From NCBI GenBank assembly GCA_015978205.1, contig JADWMM010000035.1, positions 1-64,000 of the forward strand: a DNA stretch of 64,000 nucleotides. The letters run 5' to 3'. The stretch's first letter is position 1; each line of letters starts with the position of its first letter. This document shows positions 53,318-64,000 of this stretch, piece by piece. The DNA comes from Alkaliphilus sp. NP8 (GTDB taxonomy: Bacteria; Bacillota; Clostridia; Peptostreptococcales; Natronincolaceae). The position numbers and the translations under genes are program-made. The notes below the pieces were generated by a model. It had not been told where the DNA came from. It was given only the letters and a program-made list of their open reading frames with translations, and ran no database searches.

Positions 53318-53597
53318 TAAAAAAGACTATGAAGAAAAGAGTAGGTATAAGGAAGTAGTTTTAGCGAGTTGGTGATAGTGGAAGACCAATACGAAGCCTG
53401 TACTGAAAAACATTTCTGAGTTCCTAACCGAAATCTTTTGAAAGTAGACTTAGGCGGATCCAAACCGTTATAAATTGGACAGTATCGAATATATTATTCC
53501 GTACTGATTTAAGAGAGCTATTTAGCTAATTAAGGTGGTACCACGGAGGTTAAGTCTTTCGTCCTTGTTAATACAAGGATGAAGGACTTTTTTTTAT
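53318..53597 (+). ncRNA. T-box leader, asparagine specifier
   Basis: The leader has the AGTA bulge (53340-53343), GAGTTGGTGATAG distal motif (about 53366), specifier loop GAA-A-AAC-A with codon AAC at 53409-53411, the T-box AAGGTGGTACCACGG (53532-53546) and a terminator (about 53552-53595). Uncharged tRNA-Asn should switch on the following asparagine synthetase. The 180 bases from here to asnA hold no gene I can support. Confidence 0.93.
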
Positions 53598-53781
53598 GAC
53601 CTAACCCAATTCACGTAGTAAATTAATGGTAGGTCAAACGCAATGAACATCAAATTTATGCGACTATAAAGGAGCTAGTAAATTTGTTATGTGAAACTGC
53701 GTAATATATTAAGTTGAAGTAGTACTATATTTTTTAAAATTAAGTTAGTACTTTTATCAAATCTAAATAGGAGGAGTTAAA

Positions 53782-54789
53782 ATGAGTTTAATATTGCCAG
53801 AAGGGTATACATCAAGCTTAGATATTAGAGAAACAGAAGTAGCTATAAAGAAAATAAAGGATTATTTTGAATCAGAAATAGCAAAGGCCTTAAACCTAAC
53901 TAGAGTGTCTGCACCATTATTCGTTTGTCCTGAAACTGGATTAAACGATAATTTAAATGGTATAGAAAGACCAGTAGCTTTTGATGTTAAGGATATAGAT
54001 GGGCAAAGTGTAGAAATAGTACATTCTTTAGCTAAATGGAAAAGAATGGCTTTACAGCGTTATGGCTTTAAGTCAGGAGAAGGCTTATATACTGATATGG
54101 ATGCTATTAGAAGAGATGAAGAATTAGATAATTTACATTCTATTTACGTTGATCAGTGGGATTGGGAAAAGGTTATTGATAAAAAAGACAGAAATGAAGA
54201 TACATTAATGGAAGTAGTTGAAAGTATATATTCTGTTTTTAAAAACACAGGGAAATATGTAGCAAACCTATATCCTGAGATTAAACCTACTTTACCAGAA
54301 AAAATAACTTTTATTACTTCTCAAGAATTAGAGGACTTATATCCAGAGCTATCTCCTAAAGAAAGAGAAAGTGCTATAACTAAAGAAAAAGGAGCAGTTT
54401 TTCTTATGAAAATAGGAAAAGAACTAACTTCTGGAAAGCCACATGATGGCAGAGCTCCAGATTATGACGATTGGGAATTAAATGGAGATATTTTATTTTG
54501 GTATCCTACATTAGATATGGCTTTAGAGCTTTCTTCAATGGGTATAAGAGTAGATGAAAAAGGTTTAGAAAAACAGTTGGAACTAGCAGATTGTGAAGAT
54601 AGAAAGAAGTTAGATTATCATAAATTAGTCTTAAATAAAAAACTTCCGTATACAGTTGGGGGTGGAATAGGCCAGTCTAGAATATGTATGTTTTTCTTGC
54701 AGAAGGCTCATATAGGAGAAGTGCAAGCCAGTATATGGTCTCAAGATATGATGGATATTTGTGATAAACACAATATGCCACTGCTTTAA
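53782..54789 (+). CDS. asnA: Aspartate-ammonia ligase (asparagine synthetase A)
   Basis: The 335-residue protein belongs to the AsnA family, a class II tRNA-synthetase-like fold: GLNDNLNGIERPVAFDVK (about 53-70), VHSLAKWKRMALQRYGF (about 80-96), DMDAIRRDEELDNLHSIYVD (about 104-123) and GGGIGQSRICM near the C-terminus. It makes asparagine from aspartate, ammonia and ATP. Expression is controlled by the Asn T-box. ATG 53782 follows AGGAGGAG. Confidence 0.96.
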   Translation: MSLILPEGYTSSLDIRETEVAIKKIKDYFESEIAKALNLTRVSAPLFVCPETGLNDNLNGIERPVAFDVKDIDGQSVEIVHSLAKWKRMALQRYGFKSGEGLYTDMDAIRRDEELDNLHSIYVDQWDWEKVIDKKDRNEDTLMEVVESIYSVFKNTGKYVANLYPEIKPTLPEKITFITSQELEDLYPELSPKERESAITKEKGAVFLMKIGKELTSGKPHDGRAPDYDDWELNGDILFWYPTLDMALELSSMGIRVDEKGLEKQLELADCEDRKKLDYHKLVLNKKLPYTVGGGIGQSRICMFFLQKAHIGEVQASIWSQDMMDICDKHNMPLL

Positions 54790-54939
54790 AAGTATTATAT
54801 AGCCTTCTTTTAATATTTAAAATTATAATTTTGTTTTAAATATAATTATGATATGATATTAGTTACAATTAGACATCCGAAATAAAATTATAAGAGAATT
54901 TTGGTGATCTTAACTAATATACAAAGGAGGCTATACTAT

Positions 54940-56673
54940 ATGATAAAACGTTTTGCAAAATATTATAAAAACCATTTACCATTGTTTTCTTTAGATTTTC
55001 TCTGTGCTTTTTTTATGGCAGGAATGGACTTAGTTTTTCCATTCGTAGTTACTACAATGATAGATAATGTTTTACCTTCAAAAAATCTTAAGCTAATTAT
55101 ACAGATCGGTATAGGAATGGTAATTTTATATGGAGCTAGGGCAGTTCTACAATATATAGTTGACTATTGGGGACATACATTAGGAGCAAGAATAGAATAT
55201 GACATGAGAAAAGACTTGTTTAATCATGTGCAGAAATTGTCTTTTAGTTATTTTGATAATACTAAAACAGGACACATTATGTCTCGTATAGTAAACGATT
55301 TAAATGATATTTCTGAATTAGCGCACCATGGACCAGAGGATCTTTTTATAGCTGCAGTTACATTGTTAGGTTCATTTGCAATTATGCTTAATATTCACGT
55401 ACCTTTAGCTTTAATTACCTTTGCAATAGTCCCAGTTATGCTCGGTTTTGCTATTTTAAAAAATAAAAAAATGCAAGCTGCATTTAGACACATGAGACTT
55501 AAGATTGCGGATGTTAATGCACAGGTTGAAGACAGTATTTCAGGTGCTAAAGAGGTTAAATCATTTACTAATGAAGTTTATGAAGAAGCAAAGTTTGAAA
55601 AAGGTAATTCTAATTTTAAAAAGTCTAAACAAGGTGCTTTTAAAGTAATGGCTGAATTTTTTTCAGGAGTAAACTTTTTTTCTAATATGATTAATATAGT
55701 TGTAATAATATTTGGTGGTATATTTGTATATTATGGTGAGGTAACATCAGGAGAATTAGTAGGATTCTTATTATACGTATCCATGTTTTTACAGCCAATT
55801 AGAAAGTTAACTAATTTAATAGAGAATTATCAAAAAGGAATGTCTGGTTTTGCTAGATTCGTAGAAACATTAAATATTGATCCGGATATTAAAGATAATC
55901 CCAATGCTATCAATATAGATAAAGTAAAGGGAAATATTATATTTGATAATATTAGTTTTAGCTACAATAATAAAGAGAAAGTATTAGAAAATATAAATTT
56001 AAGTATAAGTGCAGGGGAAACTATTGCTTTTGTAGGACCATCTGGAGGTGGAAAAACTACTTTATGCAGTCTTATACCTAGATTTTATGAAGTAAGTAAA
56101 GGTACAGTTACTGTAGATGAAATAGATATTAAAAAAATAAAACAGAAATCATTAAGAGAAAATATAGGTATTGTACAACAAGATGTATTTTTATTTTCTG
56201 GAACAGTAAAAGAAAACATAGCTTATGGTAATATATATGCAAGTGACGAAGAAATTATAGAAGCTGCTAAAAAAGCAAATGCTCATGACTTTATCATGTC
56301 TTTAGAAAATGGATATAATACATACATAGGAGAAAGAGGCGCTAAACTTTCTGGAGGTCAGAAGCAGAGGTTATCTATAGCTAGAATATTTTTAAAGAAT
56401 CCACCTATTTTAATATTAGATGAAGCAACGTCAGCCTTAGATAATGAAACAGAAAAGCTTATTCAAAAATCTCTATTTGATTTATCTCAAAATAGAACGA
56501 CTTTAGTTATTGCACATAGATTAGCTACTATTAGAAACGCAGACAGAATTGTAGTTTTAACTGAAGAAGGAATTAGTGAAGAAGGGAATCATGAAGAATT
56601 ATTAAAAAAAGATGGAATATATTCAAGACTGTATAAAAGTCAGTTTGAAGAAACTACTGTAAACTCAATTTAA
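54940..56673 (+). CDS. ABC exporter (membrane-ATPase half transporter)
   Basis: I choose ATG 54940 after AAAGGAGG; the longer frame adds 13 residues before that site. The 577-residue protein has six membrane segments (about 1-305) fused to an ATPase domain (about 335-577): Walker A GPSGGGKTT, signature LSGGQKQR, Walker B ILILDEATSALD and switch His IAHRLATI. This MsbA/LmrA/YknV layout forms homodimers that export lipids or drugs. Substrate unknown; single gene. Confidence 0.92.
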   Translation: MIKRFAKYYKNHLPLFSLDFLCAFFMAGMDLVFPFVVTTMIDNVLPSKNLKLIIQIGIGMVILYGARAVLQYIVDYWGHTLGARIEYDMRKDLFNHVQKLSFSYFDNTKTGHIMSRIVNDLNDISELAHHGPEDLFIAAVTLLGSFAIMLNIHVPLALITFAIVPVMLGFAILKNKKMQAAFRHMRLKIADVNAQVEDSISGAKEVKSFTNEVYEEAKFEKGNSNFKKSKQGAFKVMAEFFSGVNFFSNMINIVVIIFGGIFVYYGEVTSGELVGFLLYVSMFLQPIRKLTNLIENYQKGMSGFARFVETLNIDPDIKDNPNAINIDKVKGNIIFDNISFSYNNKEKVLENINLSISAGETIAFVGPSGGGKTTLCSLIPRFYEVSKGTVTVDEIDIKKIKQKSLRENIGIVQQDVFLFSGTVKENIAYGNIYASDEEIIEAAKKANAHDFIMSLENGYNTYIGERGAKLSGGQKQRLSIARIFLKNPPILILDEATSALDNETEKLIQKSLFDLSQNRTTLVIAHRLATIRNADRIVVLTEEGISEEGNHEELLKKDGIYSRLYKSQFEETTVNSI

Positions 56674-56714
56674 AAAAGAAAGCAACTTCTATTTTAGGAG
56701 TTGCTTTCTTTTTT
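56672..56714 (+). terminator. Hairpin terminator
   Basis: AAAAAGAAAGCAACT pairs with AGTTGCTTTCTTTTT around a short loop. Ends the exporter gene. Confidence 0.88.
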
Positions 56715-56905
56715 AAAAAATTAGTATTAAAGACCTATTGAAATTTAAATTAAGTTAAAAAAATATTACATATTTTTACCATAAAATGAAGGATAATCGC
56801 TAAATATGTCGAATATACATAACTTAAAAGGAAATGTATATAATATCTAATGTTTAATATGGTAATATATGAAAATATTAGATGTAAATATTAGGGGTAA
56901 TTACT

Positions 56906-57505
56906 ATGGGAATTGAAAAAAAATTAATTAGTATTTTACAGAAGGAACTTGATTTATCAAAGGATAAGCTAGAAGTAATAACCTTTGGATATAGATTATT
57001 TGCATATAGTGTAATTGGCTATATGCTTATTGTAGTTTTATCGCTTGCACTTGAAACCTTAAAACCAACACTAACTGCAGCATTAACTGCTTCTGGTTTT
57101 AGAGTTTTTTCAGGAGGAGTTCATGCTAGTAGTCAAAAAAAATGCGTTATTATAGGTGCTATTATATTTAATTTATTAGGATTAATTACTACTGTTTTTT
57201 CAGGATATATATCTTGGGTTTTATTAAAATGGATTGCTATAATAGTTTTTTTGATTACATTAACAACGTTTATATTATATGCTCCAGCAGATACCCCAGG
57301 AAAGCCAATAACTGCAAAGGTAAAAGTCAATAAGCTTAAAAAGCTTTCTATTGGATTGTTAATTACTTGGAGCATATTAATATATTTTGCTTTTAAAGGG
57401 GCAATAAATATAGATGCACAGTATATTTTAGCTAGTACATTAGGTTTAGCATGGCAAGGTGTGAGCTTATGGCCTATAACCTACAAATGGATTATATTTA
57501 AGTAG
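56906..57505 (+). CDS. agrB: AgrB-like peptide-processing membrane protease
   Basis: The 199-residue protein has about five membrane segments and the AgrB motif FRVFSGGVHASSQKKC. His73 and Cys80 keep the seven-residue spacing of the catalytic pair in Staphylococcus aureus AgrB. It should cut the C-terminal tail from the AgrD precursor and close the ring. It begins an apparent operon agrB-agrD-membrane protein-kinase. ATG 56906 has only a weak ribosome site (AGGGGTAATT). Confidence 0.93.
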   Translation: MGIEKKLISILQKELDLSKDKLEVITFGYRLFAYSVIGYMLIVVLSLALETLKPTLTAALTASGFRVFSGGVHASSQKKCVIIGAIIFNLLGLITTVFSGYISWVLLKWIAIIVFLITLTTFILYAPADTPGKPITAKVKVNKLKKLSIGLLITWSILIYFAFKGAINIDAQYILASTLGLAWQGVSLWPITYKWIIFK

Positions 57506-57553
57506 ATTAGGTATAGTTATGCTTTATAAAATTTAGTATAAAGGGGGATAAAA

Positions 57554-57676
57554 ATGAAAAGAAAATTAATGGGATTAATAGTAACACTTTTAAGTTTTCT
57601 TGCATTAGCTAATGTTGCTTCTGCAAGTACAGTTTTAAGTTATCAACCAGAAGTTCCAGAATCTTTAAGAAAATAA
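57554..57676 (+). CDS. agrD: AgrD-like autoinducer precursor without cysteine
   Basis: This 40-residue peptide gene follows agrB by 48 bases, with AAGGGGG before ATG 57554. It has a basic start (MKRKLMG), an amphipathic/hydrophobic helix to about residue 22, a short core ASTVLSY and the typical tail QPEVPESLRK. That tail is what AgrB recognises. Most AgrD peptides have a Cys that closes a thiolactone; this one has none. Ser25, Thr26 or Ser29 would have to close an oxygen-ester lactone. The likeliest ring is five or six residues ending at Tyr30. Confidence 0.85.
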   Translation: MKRKLMGLIVTLLSFLALANVASASTVLSYQPEVPESLRK

Positions 57677-57706
57677 TTTTTTAATATTACATCTAGGAGT
57701 GGTCAT

Positions 57707-58195
57707 ATGCAATATTTATCACATTTTGTAGAGGCATTTCTTATTTTTATTGCCCCTTTAAGTTTTTTAGATTATAAAACTAATGCTAAACAAAAAGTTT
57801 TATTTACAGTACTGTATGGTTTAGGAATATATTTTTCAAGACAAATATATAATTTTACTTCCTTACCTTTTGGAATACATATATTTATATTAATAGGTTT
57901 AAGTTCTATTTTGTTTAAAAATATATTAAAAAATTATACTTGGAAAAATTCTATATACATATCTTTGATTGTTTTTATAGCTTTATTAATAAACGATTCA
58001 ATTTTCTTATTACCATATATGTCTATCTATGATTTGACTATTGAAGAAATACAAATGGACAATGGGATAATTAAATTGATAGAAATGACAATGTCTAATT
58101 TGATTTTAATCGCAATGTATATAATTGGAAGATTTAAAAATAGAAAATCTAGTATAGCTATAGAAGGTGAAAATATTGAGGCTAAGAACATCTAA
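57707..58195 (+). CDS. Membrane protein of the agr locus, possible sensor half
   Basis: The 162-residue protein has about five membrane segments (near 5-20, 27-47, 53-70, 78-105 and 125-143) and a short basic tail. It resembles in size and layout the membrane sensing half of AgrC-type kinases, but has no kinase domain. Its end overlaps the next gene (a kinase) by 20 bases. It may be a split sensor subunit that works with that kinase. ATG 57707 follows AGGAGTGGTC. Confidence 0.65.
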   Translation: MQYLSHFVEAFLIFIAPLSFLDYKTNAKQKVLFTVLYGLGIYFSRQIYNFTSLPFGIHIFILIGLSSILFKNILKNYTWKNSIYISLIVFIALLINDSIFLLPYMSIYDLTIEEIQMDNGIIKLIEMTMSNLILIAMYIIGRFKNRKSSIAIEGENIEAKNI

Positions 58196-59075
58196 ATTGA
58201 AGATTACAGAAAAAAAAGAGATTTTTAAGTTATTATTTTTATTTCAAACTTTAATTATAGTAGCCACTGTTGTTTTTCTGGCTTGCTTTAAATTAGATTT
58301 TATAGCATCTCAATATACTTTTATTTCTGAAAATTATATATTTATAACATTATCTATATTAAGCGGAATAGTAGGATTAGGTTCAATTTATTTATTTAAT
58401 GAAATAGTAAAATTAATAGAGCGTGAAAAAGAATATGAACTTAAAAAGGTTGAATTTTTACAAATGAGAGAGTCAAATGATTTATTAAGATCACAGAAAC
58501 ATGATTTTTCTAACAATCTTCAAGTAGTGTGGGGAATGCTTAGTATTGAAAAAACACAAAAAGCAAAAGAATATATAGAAAAATATACAAATATATTGAA
58601 AATAGATGAAGAAGAGTTAGAAGAAATAAAGTATATAGATAATACATATTTGTATACTTTATTTTTAAATAAATTTTATAAATGTAAAGAAAAGGATATA
58701 GAGATTAGTTATGATATAGAAAAAAATATCAGGATAGAAAAGTTTAATCCAGTAGATATTGTAAGAATATTCGGAAATTTGATAGATAATGCTATTTATG
58801 CTGTTAAAGACATAAAAGAAAAATACAGAGAAATTTTTGTGGAAATATATTGTAATGAGAATGAGTATATATTTAGTGTTAGTAATAAAGGTCCACAGAT
58901 TCCAACCAATATAAGACAAAAAATATTTGAAAAAGACTTTACTACTAAAGGAAAAGATGGAAGTGGATTAGGTCTATATAATGTTAGACAGATTGTAGAT
59001 AAATACAGTGGAAAAGTATGGCTTGAAACTGATGAATACATAGGTACTAAATTTATAGTTAGTTTTCCAAAATAA
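58176..59075 (+). CDS. AgrC-like GHKL sensor histidine kinase
   Basis: I choose TTG 58176, six bases after GAAGGTG; a GTG at 58167 lies inside that site. The 299-residue kinase has two membrane segments (about 14-40 and 51-75), a phosphoacceptor His in SQKHDFSNNLQVVWGML (about 105-121), the N box NLIDNAIYAV (about 200-209) and the G box GSGLGLYNVRQIVDKYSG (about 263-280). HPK10/GHKL type, as in AgrC. No response regulator (LytTR type) follows, so the partner must be elsewhere. Confidence 0.88.
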   Translation: MRLRTSKLKITEKKEIFKLLFLFQTLIIVATVVFLACFKLDFIASQYTFISENYIFITLSILSGIVGLGSIYLFNEIVKLIEREKEYELKKVEFLQMRESNDLLRSQKHDFSNNLQVVWGMLSIEKTQKAKEYIEKYTNILKIDEEELEEIKYIDNTYLYTLFLNKFYKCKEKDIEISYDIEKNIRIEKFNPVDIVRIFGNLIDNAIYAVKDIKEKYREIFVEIYCNENEYIFSVSNKGPQIPTNIRQKIFEKDFTTKGKDGSGLGLYNVRQIVDKYSGKVWLETDEYIGTKFIVSFPK

Positions 59076-59089
59076 AAAATTTGTTTTTG

Positions 59090-59108
59090 ATTGTATACAA
59101 TATACAAT
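59090..59108. promoter_or_regulatory. Inverted repeat upstream of the oxidoreductase gene
   Basis: ATTGTATA-CAA-TATACAAT is a perfect palindrome with a three-base centre. A related site, ATTGTATAC-5-ACAAT, lies at 59333-59351. The same regulator may bind both. It does not match Rex or CcpA consensus. Confidence 0.45.
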
Positions 59109-59323
59109 GGCGGATATTGTTATAATAAAAGATTAAATTATTACTTAGATACTAAACAAGAGGCATATAATGATTATTTGTTAAAAAAATATATAAAAAT
59201 TTATATATTCAAACTATAATATAATTATTGAAATTTCAAGGCTGTATTATATGTGGAAGCTAAATTAAACAAAAATTGTAACATTTCTAAAAAATTGCTC
59301 TATAAATTTTAGTGGTTTTTATG

Positions 59324-59351
59324 TATAATGGTATTGTATACAGGACACAAT
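59324..59351 (+). promoter_or_regulatory. nifJ: Promoter -10 with overlapping operator of nifJ
   Basis: TATAAT (59324-59329) is a good -10, without a clear -35. ATTGTATACAGGACACAAT (59333-59351) begins four bases later, where a repressor would cover the start point. The transcript would have a leader of about 110 bases. The rest of 59076-59458 shows nothing else I can support. Confidence 0.4.
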
Positions 59352-59455
59352 AATTAATTTGATTAAATTCAATTTAATTTAATTTTAAAAAATATTTTCA
59401 AAATATTTTATCTTTTATCCTAAAAGATTTCAAATGATTATATAAGGAGGAATAA

Positions 59456-62974
<3,519 letters not shown>

Positions 62975-62995
62975 AATTAAAAAACAGATATTAAA

Positions 62996-63028
62996 TAAAA
63001 ATAGCAGGGGCTTACTCTGCTATTTTTA
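62996..63028 (+). terminator. Hairpin terminator
   Basis: AAATAGCAG pairs with CTGCTATTT around a ten-base loop and a T run follows. Ends nifJ. Confidence 0.85.
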
Positions 63029-63206
63029 TATGTCATAAAATTATTATTTAAATATAGAGCAGTGTTTAAATATAAAGATATTATTATAGAATTAGTATAT
63101 AGATTATTAACCAAATACCTATACTTCCTAAAAGATTAATAAAAGTATATAATGGGTAATAATAATAAAATAGTAATTTATATATGAATAGTATAGGAGG
63201 TTAATA

Positions 63207-64000
63207 ATGACTGTATTTCAAATTCTTACTTTTATTTATACAGGTATAAACATAATTATTGCTATAGATATATTGTTAGATAATCGTGATCCTTCTAGTA
63301 CGGTAGCATGGATATTAGTTTTATTCTTGTTTCCAGTTGGAGGGATATTCTTATATTTATACATTGGAAGAAATCATAGAAAACAAAAGACTTTTAGTAA
63401 AAAAAGAACTGAAGATAATTATATTTTAAATCATTTATTTAAAGAGCAAATTCATTTTTTAAATTATGGAGAGATATTACAAAAAAATATTACTGATATT
63501 AAAGGAAATATAATTCCACTTCTATTTAGAAACACTAACTCCCCACTAACCATAAATAATAAGGTTAAGGTACTTCAGAATGGAGAGGCTACATTTTCAG
63601 AAATGTTAGATGCAATATACAAAGCGGAAGATCATATTCATATGGAATATTATATTATTAAAGATAGCCATATAGGCAGAAAGTTTCAAGAAGCACTTAT
63701 AAAAAAAGCAAAGGAAGGTATAGAAGTAAGGCTTATATATGATGCAGTTGGAAGTTGGAGGTTAACAAAAAAATTTTTAAAGCCGTTAAAAAATGCCGGA
63801 GTAATAATCGAAGTTTTTTTACCTGTAACATTACCGTTATTAGGAAGTAGGCTTAATTATAGGAATCATAAGAAGATTTTAGTTGTAGATGGGAAAATAG
63901 GATTTGTAGGAGGAATAAACATTGGTGATGAGTATTTAGGTAAAAATAAAAAGTTAGGTTTTTGGCGAGACACCCATTTAAAACTTCAAGGAGAAGCAGT
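63207..64000 (+). CDS. cls: Cardiolipin synthase, 5' part (cut by window end)
   Basis: ATG 63207 follows AGGAGG and the frame is open to the window edge (264 codons). Two membrane segments come first (about 5-25 and 33-54; DPSSTVAWILVLFLFPVGG is typical of Cls). The first phospholipase-D-type domain then follows, with its HxK motif RNHKKILVVDGKIGFVGG near 222-239. The second HxK motif would lie beyond the edge. The enzyme joins two phosphatidylglycerols into cardiolipin in the membrane. Confidence 0.93.
   Translation, partial: MTVFQILTFIYTGINIIIAIDILLDNRDPSSTVAWILVLFLFPVGGIFLYLYIGRNHRKQKTFSKKRTEDNYILNHLFKEQIHFLNYGEILQKNITDIKGNIIPLLFRNTNSPLTINNKVKVLQNGEATFSEMLDAIYKAEDHIHMEYYIIKDSHIGRKFQEALIKKAKEGIEVRLIYDAVGSWRLTKKFLKPLKNAGVIIEVFLPVTLPLLGSRLNYRNHKKILVVDGKIGFVGGINIGDEYLGKNKKLGFWRDTHLKLQGEA

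Overview
The window reads as low-GC Firmicute DNA (A+T-rich throughout, AGGAGG-type ribosome sites, some TTG and GTG starts, many U-tailed hairpin terminators, T-box and lysine riboswitch leaders). Single-chain pyruvate:ferredoxin oxidoreductase, a flavodiiron protein, glutamate 2,3-aminomutase and an agr-type locus point to an anaerobic Clostridia-class bacterium, perhaps from the Peptostreptococcales/Tissierellales side. No rRNA, tRNA or CRISPR array was seen, so the species cannot be fixed.

Bases 1-11,000 are an accessory region of small secreted, lipid-anchored or membrane proteins that mostly match no family I know. It holds a repeated palindromic element between divergent genes (four full copies, one half copy), a ~470-bp direct duplication, several frameshifted or truncated genes, and one ECF sigma factor with its overlapping anti-sigma gene (9202-9768, 8487-9215). 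I find the pattern GGAAC, exactly 15 bases, GTGT at eleven places here. It sits upstream of nearly every small gene, and each full palindrome carries it twice, pointing outward. I propose these as promoters of the local ECF sigma factor. This is the best candidate for an undescribed system in the window.

Bases 11,000-33,600 carry: a two-component system with a lipoprotein; a molybdate transporter with its TOBE regulator (modABC, minus strand); an ABC-F protein; a Met T-box ahead of metNIQ and an M20 amidohydrolase; a GntR/ABC (YtrA-type) operon behind a 34-bp palindromic operator; a NUDIX hydrolase; a DUF975 protein; a zinc-finger Clp ATPase; and a FAD/Rieske oxidoreductase.

Bases 33,700-48,600 carry: a broken tocopherol-cyclase-like gene; flavodiiron protein FprA; GlnRS; a MATE exporter; a polar amino-acid ABC transporter; a YvyF-like zinc protein; SfsA; and an iron-siderophore ABC operon (yclNOPQ order) divergent from a short AraC-type regulator, with a perfect Fur box between them.

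Bases 48,600-64,000 carry: glutamate 2,3-aminomutase, identified by its substrate-site residues; a leaderless parvulin; a lysine riboswitch with an NhaC-family transporter; an Asn T-box with asnA; an ABC exporter; an agr-like locus (agrB, a cysteine-free agrD, a membrane protein and a histidine kinase, with no response regulator beside it); pyruvate:ferredoxin oxidoreductase; and the start of cardiolipin synthase, cut by the window edge. Amino-acid sensing and transport (Met, Lys, Asn, a polar amino acid, glutamate to beta-glutamate) dominates the conserved part, as expected of an amino-acid-fermenting anaerobe.
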